Shown: positions 1 through 9,605 of the stretch, piece after piece | Numbering within the stretch: the stretch's first letter is position 1 | Layout: each line of letters starts with the position of its first letter | Origin: CAWGET01 sp963821715 | GTDB taxonomy: Bacteria; Bacteroidota; Ignavibacteria; Ignavibacteriales; Melioribacteraceae | Direction of reading: 5' to 3' | Assembly: GCA_963821715.1 (NCBI GenBank) | Contig: CAWGET010000006.1 | Location: 558,001 to 622,000, forward strand | Length of the DNA: 64,000 nucleotides | The notes under the pieces: model-generated | Databases searched by the model: none | What the model saw: the letters and a program-made list of their open reading frames with translations, nothing else | What the model was told of the DNA's origin: nothing | Translations under genes and position numbers: made by a program

Positions 1-624
1 TATCTTGATATTGTTGCAACATATGAAAATGAGTATGACGGAATCGTCGCCGGAATGCGCACTCCTACAGTCGCCGTTAAAATTCATTTGCAGGGTCCGG
101 TAAGCCAGCTTGGAAAAAATCTCGCCAATAACCCCGATAACATAGGTATATACATAGGTGAAACAAATATTGAGAACAATGTAAGTACAAACCGGTTCGA
201 CGCAGCGGATGCTATTTCATTTATTGTAATAGGAAAATTTGTACAGGATCTTACAACCAACGATGAAAAAACGCTGGGGAAAAATCCCAATTTCCTAAGC
301 AGTACGGCAACTTCCGTTCTTGGATCATTTTTGGGAGGATTCGCCAATTCGGTTGTAGGCGATGTGGTGAGCGATATTCAAATAAGTCAGACTCGGGATT
401 CCAAAACCCGGTTCGGCGTTTCCGGCAGGTTCGAAAACTTCCGTTATACTTTTGGGGGAACGGAAGATGTATTCAGCAATTTTTCTACGGCTAACATCAG
501 AATAATATATGAGATAACAAAAAATCTGATGCTCCGCCTGGAAAGAAAATCCCCCGTTGGTCAGCCTTCAATAGTTGAAGAAAAAATAAATGAATTAGGA
601 TTAAGATATAGGTTCGAATTTTGA
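1..624 (+). CDS. C-terminal part of a TamB-like (DUF490) envelope protein, truncated by window edge
   Basis: The reading frame is open from base 1, so the start lies upstream and only about 207 residues are seen. The visible part is rich in beta-strand-like alternation and glycine. It holds a hydrophobic stretch around a repeated LGSFLGGF pattern and ends in RYRFEF, with the terminal Phe common to outer-membrane-associated proteins. The strand pattern and the DAISFIVIGKFVQDL-like segment resemble the C-terminal domain of TamB, which helps assemble or transport material to the outer membrane. The stop overlaps the TTG start of rnr by 4 nt, so the two are probably cotranscribed. The family call is by general resemblance only; another large beta-rich envelope protein is possible. 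Confidence 0.55.
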   Translation, partial: YLDIVATYENEYDGIVAGMRTPTVAVKIHLQGPVSQLGKNLANNPDNIGIYIGETNIENNVSTNRFDAADAISFIVIGKFVQDLTTNDEKTLGKNPNFLSSTATSVLGSFLGGFANSVVGDVVSDIQISQTRDSKTRFGVSGRFENFRYTFGGTEDVFSNFSTANIRIIYEITKNLMLRLERKSPVGQPSIVEEKINELGLRYRFEF

Positions 625-2720
625 TAAGAAAAAAAGTAAAGTCATTCTTCACAAATAATCCATCCGCAAAAATTAAGTCGAAAGGATTATCAAAAAAACT
701 TGGAATTAAAAACCCCAACGAATATGCTCAGTTAAAAGAGATATTACACAAACTAACTAACGACGGCTATCTTGTACGGCAAGGGAAAAGGTATACCTAC
801 AACAACGTTACATCAGGTAAATTGATCGGCGAGCTTCAGCTTGTTGAGAACGGGAATTACGGTTTTGTAATTATCGAGAATAATAAACTCGGCGATATTT
901 TTATTGCCGAGCGAAATTTAGGAACAGCTTTCCATGGCGATATTGTTCAGGTTTCTCTTTTTGCAAAACAGAAAGGAAGAAAAAATATTGAAGGACAAAT
1001 TGTTGATGTTGTAAAGCGCCAGAGGGAAGAAATTGTAGGACTTCTCAAACGCACAAAATCCTTTTACATTGTAGACCCGGATGAGCCCAAAATTCATCGC
1101 GATATTTATATTCCCGATCAGTTTCTGAACAAAGCAGTTGAGGGTGATAAAGTTGTAGTAAATGAAATTGAATGGAAATCCCATCTTCTTAATCCCGAAG
1201 GGAAAGTTAAAGAAGTTCTTGGAACGGCCGGTTCCTATGATACGGAAATAGCTTCTTTAGCGAGAGAATTTAACCTCGACTATAACTTCCCGAAAAAAGT
1301 GTTGAAAGCAGCGGAAAAAATTTCCGGCAAAATTCCGGAAGAAGAAATTAAGAATCGCCTTGACCTTAGGGAAGAATTAATTTTTACAATAGATCCTGAT
1401 GACGCAAAAGATTTTGACGATGCTGTTTCGGTAAGTCATTTGGAGAACGGAAATTTTAAAGTCGGAGTTCATATTGCAGACGTTAGTCACTACGTTACAA
1501 AAGGAGGCCCAATTTACGATGAGGCTTATAAACGAGGAACAAGCGTTTACTTTGTAGGGAAGGTAATTCCGATGCTTCCGGAAAATCTTTCCAATAATAT
1601 CTGCTCACTCGTACCTAATGAAGACAGACTAACATATTCAATAATTTTTGAACTGACTCCGCGCGGAAGAGTTGTGAATTACGAAATATTAAAGTCAGTC
1701 ATCAACAGCAAAAGAAGATTTACATATAACGAAGTTCAGGAAATTCTTGACGCCGGCAGCGGTGAATTATATAATGAAATATCAACGCTCAACAGACTCG
1801 CGAAATCTTTGCGAAAGAAAAGAATAAGAAACGGAAGTATCAATTTTGTTACACCGGAAATTGAATTTAAATTAAACGAAAAAGGAATACCGGAAGAAAT
1901 TAATATAAAAGAGATGAAGGAGAGTCATCAGTTAATTGAAGAATTTATGCTCGCAGCTAATCAGATTGCGGCAAAGCACGTAAATAAAGAGAACAAAACG
2001 AAGGTTCCGTTTGTATATAGGATACACGATTTCCCGGATAAAGAAAAGCTAGATGAGTTTTCTAATTTTGTACGATCTTTAGGTTATAGCTTCGATACTG
2101 GCTCCGCAGCAAATCCGAAGCAGTTGCAGAAGCTTTTAGAAAAAGTGGAAGGAACGGAAGAAGAAGCGCTGATCAATGAAGTAGCGATCCGCTCAATGGC
2201 TAAAGCCGTTTATTCCGCTGAAAACATTGGTCATTATGGATTAGCGTTTAATTACTATACACATTTTACTTCACCCATTAGACGTTTCCCGGATTTGATA
2301 GTACACCAGATACTTTTTGAATACATTGAACGAGACGGTAAAATTAAATATAATCTTGATGAACTAAATTCAATTTGCGATCGTTCTTCACTTCAGGAGC
2401 GTAATGCAATAAACGCCGAACGTCTTTCTGTAAAATTGAAAAAAATTGAATATTTGAAGAATTGTATCGGCGAGGAATTTATTGGAGTAATATCCGGAGT
2501 GAAAAATTTCGGAATGTTTATTCAGCTTAATAAAAATTTAGCCGAGGGATTAATTCCTTTAAGATCTTTAAAAGATGACTTTTATTATCTCGATGAAAAA
2601 AACTATGCTTTAATAGGAAGTTCAACAGGCAAAAGATACAGACTGGGCGACAAAGTAAAAGTAAAAGTAATTCGCGTAGATGAATCCAGAAGGGAAATTG
2701 ATTTCTCTTTAGTTGAATAA
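621..2720 (+). CDS. rnr: Ribonuclease R (RNB-family 3'-5' exoribonuclease)
   Basis: This is a 699-residue protein with the RNase R layout: an N-terminal winged helix (about 1-60), cold-shock-like domains (about 65-220), the RNB catalytic domain from about 245, and a C-terminal S1 domain (about 616-697). The catalytic acidic motif IDPDDAKDFDDA lies at about 257-268, and HYGLAFNYYTHFTSPIRR marks the end of the RNB domain. RNase R degrades structured RNA processively and takes part in rRNA and mRNA turnover. The start is TTG and overlaps the upstream stop (TTGA), which suggests translational coupling. No key residue appears to be missing. Confidence 0.95.
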   Translation: MIRKKVKSFFTNNPSAKIKSKGLSKKLGIKNPNEYAQLKEILHKLTNDGYLVRQGKRYTYNNVTSGKLIGELQLVENGNYGFVIIENNKLGDIFIAERNLGTAFHGDIVQVSLFAKQKGRKNIEGQIVDVVKRQREEIVGLLKRTKSFYIVDPDEPKIHRDIYIPDQFLNKAVEGDKVVVNEIEWKSHLLNPEGKVKEVLGTAGSYDTEIASLAREFNLDYNFPKKVLKAAEKISGKIPEEEIKNRLDLREELIFTIDPDDAKDFDDAVSVSHLENGNFKVGVHIADVSHYVTKGGPIYDEAYKRGTSVYFVGKVIPMLPENLSNNICSLVPNEDRLTYSIIFELTPRGRVVNYEILKSVINSKRRFTYNEVQEILDAGSGELYNEISTLNRLAKSLRKKRIRNGSINFVTPEIEFKLNEKGIPEEINIKEMKESHQLIEEFMLAANQIAAKHVNKENKTKVPFVYRIHDFPDKEKLDEFSNFVRSLGYSFDTGSAANPKQLQKLLEKVEGTEEEALINEVAIRSMAKAVYSAENIGHYGLAFNYYTHFTSPIRRFPDLIVHQILFEYIERDGKIKYNLDELNSICDRSSLQERNAINAERLSVKLKKIEYLKNCIGEEFIGVISGVKNFGMFIQLNKNLAEGLIPLRSLKDDFYYLDEKNYALIGSSTGKRYRLGDKVKVKVIRVDESRREIDFSLVE

Positions 2721-2748
2721 TTTTTAATTAAATATATTTGAGTTCAAT

Positions 2749-5700
2749 ATGAAAAAATTGAGTTTATCTCTTTTGCTGAATCTTTTATTTGCTTTTGCTC
2801 TCTTTGGGCAATTCGGGCAAAATAAGGTTCAATATAAAAGTTTCGATTGGTATTATATTCAAACCAATCATTTTGATATATATTTTACTGAAGCGGGCAG
2901 AAAGGCGGCTGAGTTTACATCCAAATCCGCGGAAGAAGCTCTCGCGCAAATTGAAGACGATCTCGATTACCAGATAAATAACCGCGTAAGTCTGATCGTT
3001 TATAATTCCCATAACGATTTTCAGGAAACCAATACGGCCGATGCGTATTTAAGTCAAGGAGTCGGTGGTTTTACCGAACCGTTTAAAAATCGTGTTGTAT
3101 TCCCTTTCGAAGGATCTTACAGTAAGTTTGAGCATGTTATTCATCACGAATTAGTGCACGCAGTTATTCGCGATAAAATTTACGGCGGTACTGTGCAGAA
3201 TATTATTTCTAAAGGAATTACTCTGCAGCTTCCGCATTGGTATCATGAAGGGATGGCCGAATATCTATCTTCCGGTTGGGAAACTAACACTGATCAATTT
3301 ATACGCGATGCCATAATAAACGAATATCTTCCCGACATAAGCAGACTTTATGGTTATTACGGCTACCGGGGCGGACAGGCTGTAATGAGATATATTTCCG
3401 AAACTTACGGCCGCGAAAAATTGGGAGAAATTCTGAATAAAACACAGGATCACGGAAGTCTTGACGCCGGATTAAAAGCTTCCATAGGTTTATCGCTTAA
3501 GGAATTAAATGAAAGATGGAAGAAAGATCTCAAAAAAACTTTCTGGCCCGAAATTGCGTACAGAGACGATCCGGAAACTTTTGCGAAAAGACTAACCAAC
3601 AATAAAGAATCGATAGGATTTTATAATACTAGTCCGGCAATTTCTCCGCAAGGCGATAAGATAGCTTTTATCTCGGATAGAGATATTTATCTCGAAGTTT
3701 ACATTATGAATGCCTTCGATGGAAAGATTATTAAAAAAGTTGTTGAAAGCGGAAGAACCGCAAACTTTGAAGAGTTAAATGTTCTGTTCCCCGCCATAAC
3801 CTGGGCTCCGGATAATAAAAGAATTGCACTTACTTCCAAAAGTAATGGGAAGGATGTAATTTCCATCATCAACACAGAAAACGGCGATGATTATGCCATA
3901 CCTTTTACTCTTGAAGGAATCGAATCGATAAGCTGGTCGCCCGATGGATCTAAGCTGGCTTTCACAGGCGCTAGCGCTAAACAATCCGATATTTATGTTT
4001 GGGATTTTGACGAACGGGAATTAATAAATGTAACAAAAGATATTTTTACCGACGGAGACCCTGCTTGGGGACCCGAAGGCGAACGAATATTTTTTACTTC
4101 GGATAGAGGCGAATATCTTACCAATGAAATGACCGGCGAAGATTTCGATATCCGCTATCACGATTTTAATCAACGAGATCTTTATTATGTAAATTATAAA
4201 GTCGGCGAAATTGTTCGCTTAACCGATTGGGCATTGAGCCAGGAAATCTCTCCCGTTGTTTCTCCAACAGGCGAAGAAATATTATTTGTCTCCGACCTCA
4301 ACGGAATCGATAACATCTATAAAAAAAGAGTTGTTATAAGCGATGAAGATTCAGTGGAAAGTATTCTCGAGCTTCCGGCAGTTCCTATCACAAATTCTTT
4401 AAATGGATTGAACCAGCTTTCGCTTTCTAAAGACGGAAAAAAAATGGTCTTTACCACGCTGTTTAATTCCGGCTATAATATTTTTATGATGAATAATCCT
4501 TTTAGTGAGGAATTGGAAATAGAGGAACTCACTCCTACGCAATATATGGCTAATCTTATTAAGGAGAGTGAAAATTTCCATCTTGCGTCGGGCGATATAA
4601 TTTCTGAATCGTTCGATTCATCTAAAATATTTCTTGCTGATTCCAGACTCACCTTTACGACTTCCAAAAAAGATTCCGTTGAAGAAACAGGAAATAATTC
4701 AGCTTCAGACAGTAACGAAACCATTGACGATGAAGACGGAACGGAAGAATCTATAATATATACCGGTCAGTATGTTGCTGAAGAAGAAAAAGATTCTACA
4801 AAAAAAGATTACAGCAATTATATTTTCGGCGGGAATGAATTGTCGAACTCGGACAGATACGGAATGAAACGAGACGAAAAATTATTTACCGAGCAACTGG
4901 ATACTAACGGAAACTATTTGGTTAACAGATATAAAATCAGTTTTTCGCCGGATCTAATTTACGCTAACGCCGGATACAGCACTTTTTACGGATTGCTGGG
5001 AACGACTGTTTTATCTTTCAGCGATGTGCTGGGAAATCATAGACTGATAGGTGTGACGAGTCTCCAGGTGGATTTGAAAAATTCCGACTACGGATTGGCT
5101 TATTATTATTTACCTCAACGGATCAATTACGGCATTGAAGCTTTTCACACGGCAAGATTTGTTTATTTAAGCAATTTTAACAGACGAGAGTTATTCCGTT
5201 TTAGAAATTATGGCGCCGTGGCTTCGGCAAGTTATCCTTTAAATCGTTTTTATAGAATGGAAGGAAGTTTGAGTTATTTGAATGTTTCTTCGGAAAATTT
5301 AGATTTCCCTCTTGACCCGATAGAAAAAATAAGCTATGTAATTCCCTCGGTAAGTTTTATTCACGATAATACTATGTTCGGTTATACGTCGCCTATCCAG
5401 GGTTCGCGCTACCGGTTAAATTTATTTGGAAACCCCGGACTAAGCAACGATACGCAAAGTTTCTATTCCTTAACCTGGGATTACAGAAAGTATTTCCGGT
5501 TCTGGTTTGATAATTCGTTTGCGTTTAGATTATCGGGCGGATATTCGGGCGGAGCAAATCCGCAGCGTTTCTTCCTGGGCGGAACGGAAAACTGGATTAA
5601 CAGAAGTTTCCAAACAGGTGATATTCCGTTAGATGATCCGTCAGATTTCGCGTTCCTTTCTCCCGCACTTCCGATGCGCGGATACGATTATGCTGAAAGA

Positions 5701-6030
5701 ATCGGCTCTAAATATTCGTTGATGAATTTAGAATTACGTATGCCGCTTATAAGATATTTGGTAACGGGTCCACTTCCGCTCTTATTCCAAAATATTCTCG
5801 GTACTGCATTCATTGATATGGGAGCAGCATGGAACAATACAGAAAGTCTGCAGTTGTTCTCGCGAAATCAGAATAATGCGGTTGTATCTAAAGACATGCT
5901 TATAGGAACCGGAGTTGGTGCGCGTGCTTATATACTTTTCTTTTTACTTAGATTCGACGTTGCTTGGGCTTACGATATGCAGAGTTTCTCTACTCCGAAA
6001 TATTATTTCTCTCTGGGACTTGATTTCTAA
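2749..6030 (+). CDS. Secreted MA-family metallopeptidase / TolB-type beta-propeller / outer-membrane barrel fusion
   Basis: The protein has 1093 residues and a signal peptide (about 1-20, ending near FGQ). An N-terminal gluzincin-like domain carries HELVH (H133, E134, H137) followed by HEGMAEYL, where E167 is a candidate third zinc ligand. Then come repeated PD40/TolB blades (about 290-600; for example ISPQGDKIAFISDRD, WSPDGSKLAFTG and VSPTGEEILFVSDL). After an acidic Ser/Thr-rich linker, a beta-rich C-terminal third ends in YYFSLGLDF, like an Omp85/surface-antigen barrel. It is probably anchored in the outer membrane. Similar proteins are usually annotated only as biopolymer transporter Tol. 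The substrate cannot be told from sequence. It follows rnr by 28 nt and ends at a strong terminator. Confidence 0.8.
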   Translation: MKKLSLSLLLNLLFAFALFGQFGQNKVQYKSFDWYYIQTNHFDIYFTEAGRKAAEFTSKSAEEALAQIEDDLDYQINNRVSLIVYNSHNDFQETNTADAYLSQGVGGFTEPFKNRVVFPFEGSYSKFEHVIHHELVHAVIRDKIYGGTVQNIISKGITLQLPHWYHEGMAEYLSSGWETNTDQFIRDAIINEYLPDISRLYGYYGYRGGQAVMRYISETYGREKLGEILNKTQDHGSLDAGLKASIGLSLKELNERWKKDLKKTFWPEIAYRDDPETFAKRLTNNKESIGFYNTSPAISPQGDKIAFISDRDIYLEVYIMNAFDGKIIKKVVESGRTANFEELNVLFPAITWAPDNKRIALTSKSNGKDVISIINTENGDDYAIPFTLEGIESISWSPDGSKLAFTGASAKQSDIYVWDFDERELINVTKDIFTDGDPAWGPEGERIFFTSDRGEYLTNEMTGEDFDIRYHDFNQRDLYYVNYKVGEIVRLTDWALSQEISPVVSPTGEEILFVSDLNGIDNIYKKRVVISDEDSVESILELPAVPITNSLNGLNQLSLSKDGKKMVFTTLFNSGYNIFMMNNPFSEELEIEELTPTQYMANLIKESENFHLASGDIISESFDSSKIFLADSRLTFTTSKKDSVEETGNNSASDSNETIDDEDGTEESIIYTGQYVAEEEKDSTKKDYSNYIFGGNELSNSDRYGMKRDEKLFTEQLDTNGNYLVNRYKISFSPDLIYANAGYSTFYGLLGTTVLSFSDVLGNHRLIGVTSLQVDLKNSDYGLAYYYLPQRINYGIEAFHTARFVYLSNFNRRELFRFRNYGAVASASYPLNRFYRMEGSLSYLNVSSENLDFPLDPIEKISYVIPSVSFIHDNTMFGYTSPIQGSRYRLNLFGNPGLSNDTQSFYSLTWDYRKYFRFWFDNSFAFRLSGGYSGGANPQRFFLGGTENWINRSFQTGDIPLDDPSDFAFLSPALPMRGYDYAERIGSKYSLMNLELRMPLIRYLVTGPLPLLFQNILGTAFIDMGAAWNNTESLQLFSRNQNNAVVSKDMLIGTGVGARAYILFFLLRFDVAWAYDMQSFSTPKYYFSLGLDF

Positions 6031-6071
6031 AAGCATTGAAGTGGCAAGTAATGAGTTAGGAATTTTTATAG

Positions 6072-6099
6072 TCGCGGTCTTTATGGCCGCGATTTTTTT
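6072..6099 (+). terminator. Rho-independent terminator after the propeller protease gene
   Basis: TCGCGGTC pairs with GGCCGCGA (one G-U pair) around the loop TTTAT and is followed by seven T. It lies 42 nt after the stop of the gene ending at 6030. Confidence 0.8.
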
Positions 6100-6147
6100 A
6101 TTCAGCGACCATGGTTATTACTTACATATTTATTTTACTTTTTACTT

Positions 6148-6408
6148 TTACTCTTTAGCTGCTGCTTTCGGTTTTTCAGTTTTGTTGGTTTCATTATTTA
6201 CCGGTGCAGAGTTAGTAACATTCTTTTTATTTTTATAATCAGTAAGATAAAATCCGCTTCCCTTGAATATCATTCCAGCGCCGTTGCCGATAAGACGTTT
6301 CAATTTTCCTTTGCATTCCGGGCATTCGGTTAAAGGTTCGTCGGTCATTTTCTGAAAATATTCAAACAAGTGTCCGCAATCGTTGCATTTATAATCATAA
6401 GTAGGCAT
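6148..6408 (-). CDS. FmdB-type zinc ribbon protein
   Basis: This is an 86-residue protein starting MPTYDYKCNDCGH, the standard beginning of the FmdB/CxxC_CXXC_SSSS regulatory family. Two CxxC pairs (CNDC near residue 8 and CPEC near residue 29) would bind one zinc. The segment GSGFYLTDYKNK is typical of the family, and the tail is low-complexity (KTEKPKAAAKE). The family name comes from a putative regulator of formamidase, but the real role is unknown. It stands alone between a terminator and a divergent lipoprotein gene. Confidence 0.9.
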   Translation of the reverse strand: MPTYDYKCNDCGHLFEYFQKMTDEPLTECPECKGKLKRLIGNGAGMIFKGSGFYLTDYKNKKNVTNSAPVNNETNKTEKPKAAAKE

Positions 6409-6506
6409 TTCTTTTATTTCTCCGTTAAAACTTAAGGGTTCAAATATAATTACTTTTATTGTTAAAAAAAATTTTTAATTTTGAAAGAAACAATAAGATT
6501 TTACCT

Positions 6507-7178
6507 ATGAAAAAGATTAAAAGTTTCATTTTAATCATCCTCTTTACAATCTCTGTACAGGGATGTTTAAATTATATTCAGATTACAAGTCTTGAAGAAA
6601 ACGGTTCCGGAGAGATGCAGATACATTACTGGACGAAAATTCCTGCGCCACAGGATTCTCTTTTAATACTCCGGCTCGGTATTTTCGACAAAGATTCAAT
6701 CCGGGCACACTTTGCTTCAAATATTACAGAAATCCTAAAAATTAATATTTATAATAATTTAGAAGATACAACCATCCACGCGGAAATTGATCTCCATTTC
6801 AATGCTTTGGATTCGATGAACAATATGGACGCTTTCCGCGGTTACAATTTTGAGTTAAAAAAAATAGGCGACAATACAACTTTCTTCAAACAAGAAATTC
6901 CTCCTTTCTCCACAGGATTAGGGATTGCCAAAAGTAACTCCGCAATAAAATATGTGTATTCTTTTCCGGGCAATGTGATAGATCATAACGCCGATACTGT
7001 AGATAATGGAAAATTGATTTGGAATTTTAATCCGAATGAAATAGGAATGGGAAAAACTATACGGGCAACTTACAGCTTAGGCGAAAAAGATACTCGTGCA
7101 AAATGGGTATATATCGCGATTCTAATTTTAGCGCTTTTGTTTACTGTGGTTTATTTTGTAAGAAGAACGAAGAGATGA
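6507..7178 (+). CDS. Lipoprotein of unknown function with C-terminal membrane anchor
   Basis: I place the start at the ATG at 6507 because it begins MKKIKSFILIILFTISVQGC, a proper lipoprotein signal with the lipobox VQGC. An in-frame ATG at 6459 would add 16 residues ahead of the signal. The mature part (about 180 residues) is predicted to be soluble and beta-rich. The C-terminus has a hydrophobic helix WVYIAILILALLFTVVYFV followed by RRTKR, so the protein may be attached at both ends. I do not recognise the family. No partner is suggested by context beyond prs downstream. Confidence 0.65.
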   Translation: MKKIKSFILIILFTISVQGCLNYIQITSLEENGSGEMQIHYWTKIPAPQDSLLILRLGIFDKDSIRAHFASNITEILKINIYNNLEDTTIHAEIDLHFNALDSMNNMDAFRGYNFELKKIGDNTTFFKQEIPPFSTGLGIAKSNSAIKYVYSFPGNVIDHNADTVDNGKLIWNFNPNEIGMGKTIRATYSLGEKDTRAKWVYIAILILALLFTVVYFVRRTKR

Positions 7179-7355
7179 CTTCTACAAAGTTCTGAAAGTT
7201 TGCTTCGGATCTAGAAAAAGATTTCAATTAGCAAAGGTATTTACGCTTCATCCGGTCGCGGTTTGAGCAAAATGATTCTAAATTTCCTTCTTTCCAATAA
7301 AAAATATTTTCTGTATATTTTGAATCTATTTAAAAAATAATCTGATTTTGTATTT

Positions 7356-8303
7356 ATGTTAAACAACGATCCGATGATTTTTGCCGGGACCTCTAATGTA
7401 GGTCTCGCTAAAAGTATTGCAGATAAATTAGGATATGAACTAGGCGAAATTACTCTTAAGAAATTTAGCGACGGTGAGATTTGGGCTAAATTTAAGGAGA
7501 ATATACGCGGCAGAGATGTATTTATTGTGCAGTCCACTCAGCCTCCGGCGGAAAATTTAATGGAACTGCTGATTATGATGGACGCCGCCAAACGCTCTTC
7601 CGCAAAAAGAATAACGGCTGTAATTCCCTATTTCGGTTACGCAAGACAAGATCGTAAAGATCAGCCCCGCGTTTCAATAACTGCAAAGTTGATCGCTAAT
7701 TTAATCACAACTGCGGGAGCCGATAGAGCAATCACTATGGATCTTCACGCTCCTCAAATTCAGGGATTTTTCGATATTCCGGTGGATCATCTTTATGCTT
7801 CACCAATTTTTACCGGAATTTTTAGAGAAATATCGGATAATTTTGTTGTTGTATCCCCCGATATCGGCGGAATAAAATTGGCAAGATCTTACGCTAAAAG
7901 GCTTCAGGCAAATCTTGTTGTAATTGATAAAAGAAGACCAAAACAGAATGAAGCAGAAGTTATGAATATTATTGGTGATGTTGAGGGAAAAGACGTTTTA
8001 ATTGTTGATGATTTAATTGATACCGGTGGAACATTTGTCTCCACAATTGCGGCTCTCAAAAAGCAGGGAGCGAAAGAAATTTATGGCGCGGTAACGCATC
8101 CGGTGCTTTCTAATGGCGCAATTAAAAAAATTGAAAACTCTCAGCTGAATACTCTTTTTGTTACAGACAGTATTCCTCTAAGTAAATTAGCAAAAGATAC
8201 AAAAATAGTTATAAGATCTGCGGCAGATTTATTGGCTGAAGCGATAAAAAGAACACATCAAAATGAATCAATAAGTTCATTATTTGAAATAGATAAAAGT
8301 TAG
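7356..8303 (+). CDS. prs: Ribose-phosphate pyrophosphokinase (PRPP synthetase)
   Basis: The enzyme makes PRPP from ribose 5-phosphate and ATP for purine, pyrimidine, histidine and NAD synthesis. The 315 residues match the usual length. Visible signatures are DLHAPQIQGFFDIPVDHLYA in the middle and the PRPP-binding loop VLIVDDLIDTGGT near residue 210-222. The active-site segment RQDRKDQPR follows PYFGYA. It heads a cluster prs-rplY-pth-hppA on the same strand with short gaps. Confidence 0.97.
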   Translation: MLNNDPMIFAGTSNVGLAKSIADKLGYELGEITLKKFSDGEIWAKFKENIRGRDVFIVQSTQPPAENLMELLIMMDAAKRSSAKRITAVIPYFGYARQDRKDQPRVSITAKLIANLITTAGADRAITMDLHAPQIQGFFDIPVDHLYASPIFTGIFREISDNFVVVSPDIGGIKLARSYAKRLQANLVVIDKRRPKQNEAEVMNIIGDVEGKDVLIVDDLIDTGGTFVSTIAALKKQGAKEIYGAVTHPVLSNGAIKKIENSQLNTLFVTDSIPLSKLAKDTKIVIRSAADLLAEAIKRTHQNESISSLFEIDKS

Positions 8304-8333
8304 TAGAGAAATAAAACTGGAGAAAATAATAAA

Positions 8334-8978
8334 ATGGCTGAAGTTACTTTAAAAGCTGAAAAAAGAGAAGTTAAAAAAGGCGATGCAAAGAAAATGAGAC
8401 GCGAAGGAGTAATCCCGGGTATCTATTATCTGCACGGCTCGGACCCGGTTCATATCCAGGTAACCGTAAACGATATTAAGCCTATTGTATATACTTCCGA
8501 AACGCGAATTGCTAAATTACTTATTGAAGGCGAAGAAGATAGAGAATGCATCTTGAAAGATGTTACATTCGATCCTGTATCGGATAAAATTCTTCACTTC
8601 GATCTACTCGGTATTACTAGAGGTGAAACACTTCAACTTGAAATTCCTATTTCTCTTGTAGGAAAACCGGTAGGCGTAAAAGAAGGCGGAGTATTGCAGC
8701 ACTCGCTTCATAGAATTGATATTGAATGTCTTCCTAAAGATATTCCAGAGCATATTGAAGTTGACGTATCGCACCTCGCTATGGGCGATTCCGTTAAAGT
8801 GGGTGATCTGAATTTAGAAAACATAACCATATTTAATTCGGAAGATTCGATTATCGCTTCTATAATTGCTCCGAGAAGTGAGGTTGAGGAAGAAGAAGAA
8901 CTTCTTGCCGAAGATGAAGAATCAGCAGAACCGGAAGTTATTGGTAAAGGAAAACAGGACGAAGAGGAAGAGGAATAA
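8334..8978 (+). CDS. rplY: 50S ribosomal protein L25, long TL5/Ctc type
   Basis: This 214-residue protein has the N-terminal 5S-rRNA-binding L25 domain (about 1-90) and the second beta domain of the TL5/Ctc form (about 95-185). A strongly acidic tail (EEEEELLAEDEESAEPE...EEEEE) follows. The pairing of prs, L25 and pth in this order is a common bacterial arrangement, which supports the call. Confidence 0.95.
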   Translation: MAEVTLKAEKREVKKGDAKKMRREGVIPGIYYLHGSDPVHIQVTVNDIKPIVYTSETRIAKLLIEGEEDRECILKDVTFDPVSDKILHFDLLGITRGETLQLEIPISLVGKPVGVKEGGVLQHSLHRIDIECLPKDIPEHIEVDVSHLAMGDSVKVGDLNLENITIFNSEDSIIASIIAPRSEVEEEEELLAEDEESAEPEVIGKGKQDEEEEE

Positions 8979-8984
8979 AACTTT

Positions 8985-9596
8985 TTGCGAGTTGTCTTTG
9001 GGATCGGTAACCCCGGAAATCGTTACAGATATACTAGACACAATGCAGGCTTCCTTATTTTGGATAGATTGGCTGAAAAACTAAATTTAGTTTTTCAGCC
9101 CTCTAAGTCCGATTATTACTTTGCTAAAAGCTCTTCAACAGACACATCTTTTTATTTGATTAAACCGACTACTTTCGTAAATTTAAGCGGCGAAGCTGCA
9201 GAAGATTTTTTTGATGAGTTTGAAATTGATATAAATGATTTTTTAGTTGTTGTTGACGATATCAATTTAGATTTAGGTTCAATTAGATTACGAAAATCCG
9301 GCGGCGACGGTGGACATAATGGTTTAAATTCAATAATTTATCATTTACAAGATGATCAATTTCCCAGGTTAAGATTTGGAATCGGCTCTCACTTTGAAAA
9401 AGGCGATATGAAAAATTACGTATTGGAAAAATTCGACCATGAAACCCTTACCAATCTTAAACCAAATTTCGATTTTGCAACAAATATAATAAATGAATTC
9501 TTAAAGAGCGGATTCAAAGGCGCTCAGGATTTTTATAGTAAAAATGCTTCAACAGTTGGTAGTCTTCTTAACAATCCAAAAAATGAAGGAAATTAG
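8985..9596 (+). CDS. pth: Peptidyl-tRNA hydrolase
   Basis: The enzyme releases peptides from prematurely dropped peptidyl-tRNAs. The start RVVFGIGNPGNRYRYTRHNAGF includes the conserved GNPG motif, Asn and the catalytic His of TRHNAGF. KPTTFVNLSG and DDINLDLG also match the family. The start codon is TTG at 8985, 6 nt after the rplY stop; the acidic codons at the end of rplY (GAAGAGGAAGAGGAA) may act as the ribosome binding region. At 203 residues it has the normal length. Confidence 0.95.
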   Translation: MRVVFGIGNPGNRYRYTRHNAGFLILDRLAEKLNLVFQPSKSDYYFAKSSSTDTSFYLIKPTTFVNLSGEAAEDFFDEFEIDINDFLVVVDDINLDLGSIRLRKSGGDGGHNGLNSIIYHLQDDQFPRLRFGIGSHFEKGDMKNYVLEKFDHETLTNLKPNFDFATNIINEFLKSGFKGAQDFYSKNASTVGSLLNNPKNEGN

Positions 9597-9605
9597 GAGA
9601 AATTT

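Noticed and set aside
5915..6238. 107-residue plus-strand ORF across the end of the propeller gene
   Set aside because: It crosses a strong terminator and lies antisense to FmdB.
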